Shown in pieces: positions 54,368 through 64,000 of a DNA stretch of 64,000 nucleotides. Each line of letters opens with the position of its first letter. The first letter of the stretch is position 1. Made by a program: the position numbers and the translations under genes. The notes beneath the pieces were generated by a model that searched no databases, was not told the DNA's origin, and saw nothing but the letters and a program-made list of their open reading frames with translations. The stretch is from Straminergon stramineum (taxonomy: Eukaryota; Streptophyta; Bryopsida; Hypnales; Calliergonaceae), in contig OY987265.1 in assembly GCA_963920665.1 (NCBI GenBank), positions 34,477,001 to 34,541,000 on the forward strand, given 5' to 3'.

Positions 54368-56340
54368 TCATAAATCGTAAATTACATTCCAGCCGCCGTT
54401 GAGCTCATGGTTCAGCGTCCAGTTGTTTTCCCTAATCTGAACGTATGGCGTCTGTTCCACAATTACCACCCAAGTATTAATAAAGAATTCAGCTGTAGAA
54501 CGTCTAATATGCACAATGACCTGCTAGATGCTCTTGCTGGACCCTAATTAGTAAAATCAACATGACCTCCAGAAGAGGACCGAAGTAAGTAAACACAACA
54601 CTAACCTGCTTGAAAGCATTATAGCCAATCTTCACCTTTAAATCCTGATCTTCTGTGAAATTAAAAACCTTGTAACTGAGCTCAATGAAACCCCTCGGCA
54701 GTCCCTGCTTCCCAGCACATAACTCCCTTGTCAGATTTGCATTCAATCACATCTAAGGTTACAAGAGCGTAACGCATTGCCCTGGTCAATAGTGATCTGC
54801 AGACAAAAGGCTCCAAGTCATGAGCTCAGGGACTGGAAAAGTCCAAGATAAATAGGTTGCCCACCTTTCTACTGCCTGGATTGAAATTGTAGCCGCCTTT
54901 CAGGTCAACACTTAGCAAGCCATTGTCTGAAACCGGCACAGTCTTCTTCCCTTGAATGTCGTAAGTAAACTCTCTCAGCAGCGAGTCGAACTTCGCGCCT
55001 ACATCCAAGCTCGTCAACAGCTGCATGGGAGGAAACCAGTTCCAAAGGTCTGGATTAGATGCAATTGTAAAAAAAAATTCAAAAAACAACCAAAAATAGA
55101 TGAGAAGTTGGACAATTCGATTTGAGATACAAACACTTGCAATTCGGCGCTTGTTTCTTTGCAAGATGTGTCATTTTGAGGTCTCCGACATTAAGCTCAA
55201 GAGTGATTTCAGGTACCTCAGGAAAAAATTTGCGCTTCAGCTGAGCTGTTCCATGAGCAGTTCCAGTATGAGTATTCAGCTTTCCATGCACCTGCCACCA
55301 ATCAAGAATGCGACACCATTGAGACGGTACAAAACTTAACAGGATTGTGAAACCAATTTTTGGCCGGGAAGAACCAAAATGGAACCCTAAAATGAAATCT
55401 TCTAAAGGGGGTATTCAAGAAGACAAATACGAAGAAGGTGCGGAACTACCCGAAGGTGACACCTCGTTGGATCGTTTGCACATTCTAAATCCAATCATAC
55501 CAGTTGACACGCAATTCCAACATCATAAGATAAAAGAACCTATGAAACGTATACAGAAACAAGTGGACGCAGGATGTGCTTGCTAAGGCAACACCCTGGA
55601 GCAAGACATTGCAAAGATTACAAGCTAAAGGAGACAAAGAACTTTTGCGAACCAGTGGTGCTAAAGCCCTAATAGCCACAACTTGAAGCTGCAAACCCAA
55701 GAACAGGGAAGTGCTGTCCTCAATGAAACGAACACAACATTACACAGAATTCATAATAAAAAAATGCAGTATATTTTAGTCTAAAACTTCGACTGCTCTG
55801 GTCATTTAGCATACTTAGAATCAACAGCTGAAGATTGAACCTACTCCTGCATTGCCATTAACCTAGTCCACAACCGCCCCTCACCACATACGGTGTAAAT
55901 TAGGGTAACGAACGAAACACAACCTCCACCAGTTGCAAACTCACAGCAATCATACACAACCTAAAGAACCTTTCAATTCACAAACACCAAAGCATCTAAA
56001 ACCAAAATTGGCAACTCCCTTAGACACTGTGAACACTGTGAACACTGTCACACTACTCACTTCAGCAGTCAACAAGACCTTCAACAAATAGCGCAATTCC
56101 CAATCTACAAAGCAACACGAATTCTCCTGCTTGAAAACTCATTCATCTTCCCAGCTGCAAAACCCCAATCTTCGGCAGAAATGCACATAATCCCTAAAAC
56201 CCAATCCCCCAATCCATCATCTCAAGCAATTGCGATGTATTGGGTACCTGGAAGAAGAAGGATTTGTCGAGGAGGAACTTTTCCTTGGCGTGCAGGAGCA
56301 GGTGGTTGTCAATGTTGTTGTAGCGGAGCGATGTCTCCAT
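54368..56340 (-). CDS. OEP21: Chloroplast outer envelope pore protein 21, complete, 5 exons
   Basis: An anion-selective beta-barrel channel of the plastid outer envelope, implicated in export of phosphorylated carbohydrates and regulated by ATP and triose phosphates in the known pea protein. Exons: 56340-56248, 55291-55217, 55020-54865, 54704-54606, 54451-54368. All are phase 0 with GT-AG introns, giving 168 aa, equal to the family length. Matching segments: METSLRY and HAKEKF at the N-terminus, [51 protein letters not shown] and the C-terminal [13 protein letters not shown] ... WNVIYDL. There is no cleavable transit peptide, as expected for this family. Intron 1 is long (about 960 bp) and has a partial copy at 44395-45187. 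The second intron stays in frame for about 45 codons beyond exon 2, which I take as chance. Confidence 0.93.
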
Positions 56341-57933
56341 TGCTGACCCACTGAATGTGCAAATTCACCTTCTGGAGGTGCAAATTGCAGCAAACAACAG
56401 CAGCAACAGCAATTGGAGATGGTGATGAGGAGCTGAGAAACTTAAGGTAGTCCAGAGCCCAACACAAAAGCCAAAGGTTGATCGTTCACTCTTTCACGGC
56501 TCAGGGTACAGTGATTTTAAAATTAAAAAATCGTTTATTGATAACCGGTTCAATCACAAATCTAAAGGGTGCTTTAGATTAACTCTTTGAGGCCCTTAAG
56601 GATTGGGGGTAGTCCAAGTTTCGAAAATTATGATGTATTATGATATGCAACTTAGAACAATAATTTAATGAAGACTTTCAATCAAAAGTTGTAATAGAGG
56701 ATCCATAAAACATATCTATAGGGTTGGATCTGTTACTATACTAATCAATATTTATCAATAAAGATTTGAGCAAAATATTCAGATTTATTCCAGAATTGGT
56801 CTGAAATTGAATACCGTACCTTTGGGTCAGGATCAGTGGTAATTAATTATTTTTAAAAAATCTGTAAAAAAAATAAAATGAAAGAGAGAAATTACCAAAT
56901 TGAGAAAAAATTAACTAAATTAACTGATCAAGTTGTCGTAATCAAAGAAAATGTCTAGTAAGACAAAAAGGAAAATATGGAATTTAATTACCATTAAGCA
57001 TCAAAAAAGTTTGTTATGGAGAAGTGAGGACATATGTTTACAATGAATAGAGGCATGATGGTGGAGAGGTTGCTTTTATAAAAATATCCATTGTCCATCA
57101 TGAGTCCTCAAAAGATATGGGACGATTTAAAGAAGAGAGCTTAACTATTAAACTAAAGGTGGTTAAACTCTTGCTAATCCTAATTGACATATCCCATATG
57201 GTTTGTTTCACCTCCTACCACCCTAGTTATATAAACTAGTTGTCGCTTACTCTCCCGTAGTGCTGTGTGAACGATTATTTCTAAATTGAATGGAGAAAGT
57301 TTAGAATTTTGTCTGATTTACTGTCGAACTTATATATGAATAAAATTTTAATTTGCCGAATCTATTGTGGGAACTTGAATTAATTAATCAGCAACAAAGT
57401 GCAGACCCTACCCCAAAGATACAGTATTTGTGATTTTCAGCTCACATTTTTCCTTTGAAGTTCAAAATTTAATTGTAATTCTGATGACATTTTAAGATTT
57501 TTATTTCACTTATTTACTAAAGTCATTTTTGAAAGGCCATTTTTTGAACTAGAAAAGTTACTTTTTGAAGTAAACCCATTGAAAAGGGTTGAATTTTGAG
57601 CCAACCTAAAATCTTTGAATTTTGACCCTATTTGAAAAGTTTGACTTCATTTCACGTTGTCAAAATTCCTCACATTTTATTCCTCACTAATCACAATGAA
57701 ATGAATAAGGATATTTGCTTACTATAGTTCATAAGATCCATTTCAATACCCTCAGTGCACACATTTGAGAGTCAAGTATTCCAAATGTGAATTGAAAGAA
57801 CAAAAAGAAATACGTCTGAAATTTTTTCTTGAAAATAAGAACTCCAAAAAATAAAAGATAACTTCGTTCTTTTGTCTTTTAAGGAATTGTAAAGTTTATA
57901 CAATTGAATTGTTTCTTAAAAAAAGTTAAATTC
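56341..57933. other. 5' flank of OEP21 and AT-rich intergenic DNA
   Basis: The first 170 bp are probably the OEP21 leader and promoter. CAG-type triplets occur near 56392-56415. The rest is AT-rich with no supported gene. Confidence 0.4.
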
Positions 57934-57937
57934 TTAA

Positions 57938-57986
57938 CCCCTAAATGCTCAATCAACCATTTATAGTTGCTTCCCAACTTTAGAGG
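57938..57986. mobile_element. Possible 49-bp remnant of a TTAA element
   Basis: TTAA (57934-57937) is followed by CCCCTAAATGCTC. After about 49 bp comes ACTTTAGAGG and TTAT (57987-57990). This looks like two terminal tips brought together by a large internal deletion. Confidence 0.4.
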
Positions 57987-57990
57987 TTAT

Positions 57991-59311
57991 CCACCTCTCC
58001 AAATTTTTTTTTTGAAATTTCATATTTTTATTATGTAGCTCATCAAGTTGTCTTTCCAACAAGCCTACAAAAACTATACCTTGGGCTATTTTTCAAATTC
58101 AAACATTCCAAGAAATGCTCAATACAAAATGTTTTGAGAGAGAAATCTAGCTAATCAAAGTTGATCCCAAGAAAAAAAATCTATGGGTGTGCAAGTGGAG
58201 AAGGGGATGATCAATTGGAGCATATAGTCAAGAGGCAACACTATCAAGTGAAATTTTTTTTTTTCCCAATGTACCTCAATTGATTGCAAGGCTTTGAAAA
58301 TAGTCTCCCATTGATCCAATCTATGTAAAAATTTGTATGCATATTCTTAACTATAATTCATGATTTACTAATACACAAAAATGGAAATCTCTTCTTTTGT
58401 GAAAATTTGAGGTTTTTGGTCCCCCCCCAAATTCTTCTATCTAGAAAAAAACTTGTATTTTTTTAAAATCTAAATTTTGATTACTCATATCTCAAATTCT
58501 ATATGTTCAAAGTGTATGAAAATTGGAGGGTAGACTATTTTGATAGTGAAAAATGAATCCTACTATTCGAATATATTTTTTTTAATTCTATGAAAATTTT
58601 ACTTTCACTTAAAAAAAGGTGGTTTGTATTCTAGGAGGGAGGATCCCCTTGGGCATTTGGAAGTTAAAATAGAAAAATATTTTTAAAAGCACACAAAGGA
58701 TATCACAGAGCTTAAATTTATTTTATTTCTTAGTGTACCTTGCCTCTAAAAAATCCTCTCTACTCCAAAATGAAGTTGGAATTATTGATGGAATTTTCAA
58801 AGTTCTGAACATTGAGTGATTACACAAACCAATGCATTTTGATAATGCAAAACACCTATAAAGCATTCCTTTTAAATATGCACTTATTTTAAAAGAGAAT
58901 TATTTTCTAACCTAAAATCAGAAACTTGTCCAAAAGTTAAAGAACTCGAAAAAAAAGAAATAAATCCCTAACCACAACTTGATTACTTTGCAAGTTGGAC
59001 TATTGGAAAGCTACATTGAATAGGGGTTTTAAGGGGTCCCATACTAATTAATAGACATTTCACACTATATAAATATACACTTTTATTGTACATCAGTAGT
59101 CATTGAAGTGTTCAAGGGAATGTACATCATGTTTTAAACATCTATAGTTTTTCACAATAAGTCCCTTTAATTTTTTGGTCCCCTTAATACTCCTATTCAG
59201 TGCAAAAGAACTCCTCAATCTACATAAAAGTTTCAGAAAAAAATCTAAAATGAATTCAAATGAACTTACCCAAAAATGAAAAAATCCATTTTGGTCGATG
59301 ATAAACATTAG
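57991..59311. other. AT-rich intergenic DNA
   Basis: No supported gene. Homopolymer runs are frequent, for example C8 at 58423-58430. Confidence 0.4.
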
Positions 59312-59713
59312 TTACACTTAAAGTCCCAAGGCCACCTTTCTATCAAAAAACACTCAAAATTGTCACTTCTACTACGTATATCTAAAGAAATAGAAAAATT
59401 ATTATCTTTAGAATTTAACCATAGGATCTTGTATCTCACTTATCTTAGATCTTGTAGTAAAAATTTCATCAATTTTCATTCTACAAATTGGAAGACATTA
59501 TTATCCAAAGTTGAACAAATAGTTTTTTTTCCAAGAAGATGCTTAGATTGCCTGAAAAACAAGATTGTCCATAACTTTCTCATCACTAGCTCAACTAGAA
59601 TGAATCAAAGCTTGGCATGTAGACAAAAATAGAATACTTTAGACAAAAGAAATTGACTTTTTTTTTACTTTTAATTGTGCTACCTACTAACCTTTGTTTT
59701 TGGCTTATTGTGC

Positions 59714-59902
59714 AATGAGCTGAAAAGAGAGGAACAGGAGGTTTTCAATAAATTAATCAGCCCCCCATGAGTGCGAAAAAGGAGAGCCGTTGATTCTCTT
59801 AAAAAAAATTGTGAACCCCCTTCCCAGCCGTTGATCTCCCAAAATATGAATATACAAATACAGATACGAGGATATATGAATACATATATAAAAATATTAT
59901 AC

Positions 59903-59981
<79 letters not shown>

Positions 59982-60208
59982 CGTGAAGATATGGAATTTG
60001 TCCCATATCTTTTGTCACCCCACCTTCCCCTGAAATTTATAAAGTGGGGGAGGGGGGGGCTCGACAACATGAAAATTCAAGTAAAATATGAAAAATATCC
60101 CGAGGGTACCTAATTATGTAAATGTATTAAAAAAAAATTGAAAACTAATGAAATTTTCACATTGTCACACAATGAGCTCAGAAGATGCAGTTACTGCATC
60201 ACAATGTG
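59714..60208. mobile_element. Insertion nested in family D copy 4
   Basis: Interrupts family D at 'cttattgtgc' / 'tgtgccataac'. It holds the (TA)n tract and a G-rich tail near 60045-60060. 'caatgagct' occurs at 59713-59721 and again at 60170-60178, which may be a target duplication, although about 30 further bases follow the second copy before family D resumes. Type not identified. Confidence 0.45.
59904..59970. repeat. (TA)n microsatellite
   Basis: About 67 bp of uninterrupted TA dinucleotides followed by an imperfect continuation (gtatatatac) to about 59981. Likely length-variable and prone to cruciform formation. Confidence 0.95.
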
Positions 60209-60386
60209 CCATAACTTTTGCTCCTCAACATGAATAGAAATTAAAAAATTATATTTCCAAAATGCTAATATGTTTTTCTAGCCTCACAAAAAGAATTCAG
60301 AAAATCATGATGAATATGGAGATTGTACAAGCCTAACCAAAGTCCCAATTTGACCCTTGAAGGGCCAATGATAATTTAGGGGTTAT

Positions 60387-60931
60387 GAATAACTCTATTG
60401 TATTTCAATTTTTGTATTAACTAGTAATGCAGTAATTTTCATGGCATTGCCTAGTCCATTTCACATGCCTAGCACCATACTTTTCTAGTCCATGTCACAC
60501 CCTACATCATCAATTTTACAAAATTAGCCCATTTTTGGGTGCAAAAAATGGTGACAATCATCTGCATAGAGCTCCCAAAACTAGGGAATGGTACTGTAGA
60601 TAAATGTTTCAAGAGGCTTCCCTTTAAAAGCACCAAAGTCAAAAATTCCGCCCCAAGTTCGGAATATTTTTTTGACTTTTACCAACTATACCCCTACAAT
60701 TTCTGTATTGAACCGGTTCTTTGAGTACCGAATCCAGTTATTTTTATTTTTTTACTCTATAAGAAATTATATAGATTTATTCACCATGTTTTTTCTAATG
60801 TTTTCAAATTGCAACCAAATTGTTTACCAATTCCACTAGATAACCTTAAACTAGTTCCTGTTTTTTCATGAACACTGATTCAGCCTATAAAACAAAACTG
60901 ACATTCTAGAGGAACTCCAGTGTCTCTCAAA
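60387..60931. other. AT-rich intergenic DNA
   Basis: No gene seen. An open frame of 61 codons at 60539 lacks any domain. Confidence 0.4.
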
Positions 60932-61655
60932 ATAATTTGTACACTTACAAAAATTGCCATAACTAATTGAAAAATTAAAATTTTCAGCAAAATTTAGACA
61001 TATTGAAGTATAAGTAACACACTTGCACAAAATAATTTTTCAAAATTTGAAAATAAAATTTAGAGTGACATTTTCAAAATTCAACTCACATTTCTGGGTG
61101 AATTTTTTTTAAAGATAATTTTTAAGACAAAAAATTCCATGATTCTTTAGTAAGTGGAATAAAAATTATTTTTAGAATTTTGTGGCAAAAAGCTCCTAGA
61201 ATTTTCAAATCTTCTAGACTGAAAAATAAACTCAAATATGTGCTTCTTATACACTATACTCAAAAATCTCCAAAACTTGTGGAAATTTTGAAAAGTGTAA
61301 AAAAATGTTTGTATATTAATTTTTCATGATTTTTTGGGATATTTCGAAGTGAATTCTGAGAAGTTTAACTATTTGGGATCATATTTCAATCAACAATAAT
61401 TCATTCAATAAAATTTTAGAATTCATAAAACTTTTCCTATAAAATTTTACTAAAGAATCCTAAAGATTTTGTACTTGTGCTAAAAGTATCACCAATTAAT
61501 TTGAGTTAAATTTAATGTCTTAAAGGAGGACCAAATTTCTTGAAGTTTTTTTGATAAATCATTTCATACAAGTGTGTTACTTGTACTTCAACATGTCAAA
61601 AATTTGTTGACAAAATCTAATTTTTCAATTAGTTATGGCAACTTTTGAAGTGTAT
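60932..61655. mobile_element. Inverted-repeat element of about 720 bp
   Basis: Left 60932-61040 pairs with right 61550-61655. Paired landmarks: 'ttgccataactaattgaaaa' (left) with 'ttttcaattagttatggcaa' (right), and 'agtaacacacttg' (left) with 'caagtgtgttact' (right). Weaker pairing continues inward (attctttagtaa / ttactaaagaat). Non-coding; resembles a foldback or terminal-inverted-repeat element. Confidence 0.65.
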
Positions 61656-61734
61656 GAAAACTTATGAGAACCATGCTACACCAGATTGCATCCACATAAG
61701 CAATTGAACATAGTTTTTATTATTAAATTGTTTA

Positions 61735-61960
61735 TTAATAACTTTAAGTTGGATCTTCTTGGAGGTCAAAGTAAGATTCAAGATTCTCTTCTTATTCTTT
61801 TTTTGGACATCATGTGAATAAGCTATGAATTTTTGAACTCCAAATATAATCCTACCTAAAAGCAACCCTAGCGAGCTCTCATGAATAAATGCTATACATT
61901 TTAGGTATGAATCTAAAGGGATTAGTTTTAGAAAGGGGTCGCAATTATGTGTAATTACCT
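61735..61960. repeat. Repeat family F copy 2
   Basis: Parallels 63297-63520 and 53455-53655: 'ggatcttcttggaggtcaaa', 'gattctctt', 'ttttttggacat', 'cattttaggta', 'ttagttttagaaaggggtcg'. Function unknown; ends not determined. Confidence 0.55.
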
Positions 61961-62114
61961 TACACTTCTCATCAAGGTTGTCACATTGGGCGAATCATCT
62001 CTTTGGACCATTCAATTTGTTTGCCCAACAGACACATCTAATGACCCGCTTAGTGTGACAATCTCGTTTCCCATTAATGTGATTTCACAAATTATTACTG
62101 GAGAGAAAATCAAT

Positions 62115-62697
62115 TCTCAACCCATAAAGAATTGAGGCACATTTTGGTTAGAAATTGTCAAAAACTATTACTTTTTAAAGCACCAAAAAAAAATGATTTT
62201 TTTTTTTTTTTCAATATTCAACCATACCAGTTTATACTAGAAATCTCTAGGAATGTGTGGGAAAAATTTCAAAAACTTTGACTACATGGATTGAAAGATT
62301 ATAATGCTCAAAGTCAAGAATTTTTTTTTTCCGACCTTGCCCAATAGGGCCAACAAACTTTAACATCTTGAAGAGTGAGATTTTTACACTACACATGGTT
62401 ATTTTTTTTGGACATTTGCATCTTGTATCGTGTAAGTTATATACCAACCAAATTTCAAAATTAAAGGAGGAATTTTGCACATGCCACCCAAAGTTGCCCA
62501 AGTTGCCCCCAAAATTCAGGGCAACGTAACTTTTGATCTAGGCACCCCATCAAGAAAAAAAATTAGATTTTCACCATAAGGATAAATGTTTCCACATTGT
62601 GTCCAAATTTCATGAACATCCGAACCAAAATGACTTTATAAGAACCTACCCAAGATTTCTTGTGTACATTGAATGGACACTTGGTCCAACAATGATT
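62115..62697 (-). mobile_element. Composite TTAA-type repeat (families C and D mixed)
   Basis: The right part (62345-62697) is the reverse complement of 32072-32400, ending 'acacttggtccaacaatgattaa'. The left part (62235-62320) contains a family D-like block ('ctttgactacatggattgaaagat'). The left tip is 'CAACCCATAAAG'. The edges are worn. Confidence 0.5.
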
Positions 62698-63296
62698 AAA
62701 GTACCATTTAAAAGTTCAATAAAGTTAATATGTAAAGTAAATATAATCTATTTACACTTCTTGAACATATATAAAAAAGATTAAGTCTATCACTTGTGTT
62801 TGTTCACGCCTTGTGGAACGCATCACAAAGTGGGAAAAATTCTATGTAACGTAGTTCAAGCTTTATTAGAGTTGGTACCAGTTTCTTCAACGATTAACAG
62901 CTAGCAAGGGAGTGGCTGCATGATTTCAAATGGTGAAGTCGGTTAAATATTAAGCTTTACAAATGTTCTGTCGACTAAACCTGAGCACGATGCCGACTCT
63001 CCCAGGCAACACGAAACTCTCCGGAACTCAACTTACACTTTGTAACTTACAGACAGTCATTCAGGTGATCATTTACAGCTCAACAAGCAGCACAGCTTAA
63101 GTATGAGCCTATGATATATCTTTGAGAGATTCTGTCCGTGTAGCATTGGCTTGCTTTTGGAGTAAGGTCCCACTCAAACTTTTTCACATACAGTGGAAGT
63201 AAAGGTTATTTAGTAGCTTTTGTAAATATTGTAACTACTGTACATCTAAAATCGCACAAATGAGCAATTCAGCATTGTTCCCATTATTATATTGGA
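62698..63296. other. Intergenic DNA
   Basis: Slightly GC-richer at 62800-63180, with no coding feature recognised. Confidence 0.4.
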
Positions 63297-63520
63297 AAAC
63301 TTTTCTTGGGATCTTGTTGGTAGTCAAAAGGGGATTCTAGATTCTCTTAGAATGCATTTTTTGGACACTGTATGAATGAAGTAACTAGGGATTTTCAAAG
63401 TGATGAAAACAATAAGTGTTTCTAAAACCAACCATAGTGACTCTTATGAATAGTGGGAGTACATTTTAGGTAAGATTCTAGAGTGGTTGGTTTTAGAAAG
63501 CAGTCGAAATTAGGTTTGGC
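63297..63520. repeat. Repeat family F copy 3
   Basis: Third copy of the repeat described at 61735-61960 ('gggatcttgttggtagtcaaa', 'ggttggttttagaaag'). Only about 1.3 kb from the previous copy, in the same orientation. Confidence 0.55.
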
Positions 63521-63744
63521 TTAACCTATGTGAAGAATTTTTCCTTGCATTTCAACAATGAAATAAGCCTAAAAGAACAAACTAACTTATTGACCTCATT
63601 TCCATTGTCATTCAACAAGATTTTTAGTTTTAGTTTTCAATGGTAGAGTAATTTGAAGTCTCTACTAGAATAATGAAGTTGTTTGCATACATGATATTAT
63701 ATTGTGGTTCAAAGTTAGAAGCTTGGTCCGCAATGACCCTAAAC

Positions 63745-64000
63745 TAACCTAGGTAATGGCCAGGTGAATGGAACTTCTCTGGAACCCATGAGGTTCTGAG
63801 TTCAACTCCCCATGCTGACATTGCTCACATGGGGGCTCCCCATGCCGTGAGAGCTTAGTTCGCATGGGGAGGGGGTTTGTTCCTCCACTTGTTCCTCATA
63901 GGGATTAGTCCTTGGTTTACAAAACCATGATAGTGTCAAGTCACTCCTTGTTGCGGTCCTTGAAGGCCGTATGTTTCCAAGAAAAAGTTGGAAGCTTGTA
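63745..64000 (+). mobile_element. tRNA-derived SINE-like sequence (runs to the window edge)
   Basis: A box-like 'tggccaggtgaatgg' (63757-63771) and a B box-like 'gagttcaactcc' (63798-63809), spaced about 30 bp apart, fit an internal RNA polymerase III promoter. The following GC-rich sequence has no anticodon arm or acceptor stem, so it is not a tRNA gene. Its 3' tail was not identified before the window ends. Confidence 0.5.

Larger units (their letters stand above)
59312..60382 (+). mobile_element. TTAA-type element, family D copy 4, with nested insertion
   Basis: Left part (59325-59710, 'aaaaacactcaaaat', 'aggatcttgta') and right part (60208-60382, 'tgtgccataacttttgc', 'aagcctaacc') are collinear with 31079-31982. 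The right tip is ATTTAGGGG before TTAT (60383-60386). The halves are split inside the phrase 'cttattgtgccataa' by about 500 bp of unrelated sequence. Confidence 0.65.

Noticed and set aside
55079..55216. Extension of OEP21 exon 2 into the following intron
   Set aside because: The frame stays open for about 45 codons, but the donor GAG|GTACCT at 55216 joins exon 3 in phase and restores the family sequence; the extension does not.
59680..60018. 112-codon frame with repeated Ile-Tyr residues
   Set aside because: Produced by the (TA)n microsatellite, not a gene.
63757..63830. tRNA gene
   Set aside because: A- and B-box-like sequences are present but the acceptor, anticodon and T arms do not pair.

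Overview
This is a 64 kb window of nuclear DNA from a land plant. The evidence is spliced genes with GT-AG introns, a TIR-NB-ARC-LRR resistance-gene relic, a plant-type aspartic protease carrying the plant-specific saposin-like insert, a chloroplast outer-envelope channel (OEP21) and plant-type PI4-kinase alpha. Introns are short (mostly 70-350 bp) and intergenic DNA is very AT-rich. I infer a bryophyte, probably a moss, rather than a conifer or fern with giant introns, but the sequence alone does not prove it.

Layout: 0.8-5.6 kb, minus strand, a broken TIR-NB-ARC-LRR gene split by an insertion of about 1.2 kb. 8.2-9.0 kb, a large inverted repeat. 10.9-22.6 kb, plus strand, a complete 26-exon PI4-kinase alpha gene. 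I placed every splice junction; the exons sum to 6252 nt (2083 codons plus stop). 24.2-27.7 kb, minus, a complete 12-exon phytepsin-like aspartic protease (498 aa). 28-37 kb, a gene-poor AT-rich repeat field. 37.7-39.0 kb, minus, an intronless ankyrin/Raf-like kinase of the VIK/ILK type. 44.2-46.6 kb, minus, an intronless ubiquitin-like plus RING-type protein with a displaced OEP21 fragment next to its 3' end. 54.4-56.3 kb, minus, a complete 5-exon OEP21 gene (168 aa). 57-64 kb, another repeat field, ending in a tRNA-like (SINE-like) sequence.

The main discovery candidate is in the 'empty' DNA. At least a dozen elements in several unrelated internal families (about 160, 220, 310, 530, 900 bp) share near-identical termini of the form TTAA|CCCCTAAAGGAC ... 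CTTTAGGGG|TTAA, with TTAA (or a one-base variant) on both sides. A TTAA target and CCC...GGG ends are the signature of piggyBac-type DNA transposons, which to my knowledge are poorly documented in land plants. No transposase is visible here, so these would be non-autonomous (MITE-like) elements moved in trans. A second notable event is the copy of OEP21 intron 1 and part of exon 2 (44.4-45.2 kb), which carries a 57-bp internal inversion and lies between direct repeats of the RING gene's 3' flank.

The intact genes do not form a pathway cluster. They are ordinary dispersed housekeeping and signalling genes: plasma-membrane PI4P synthesis, vacuolar proteolysis, a MAPKKK-like kinase, a candidate ubiquitin-system protein and a plastid envelope channel.
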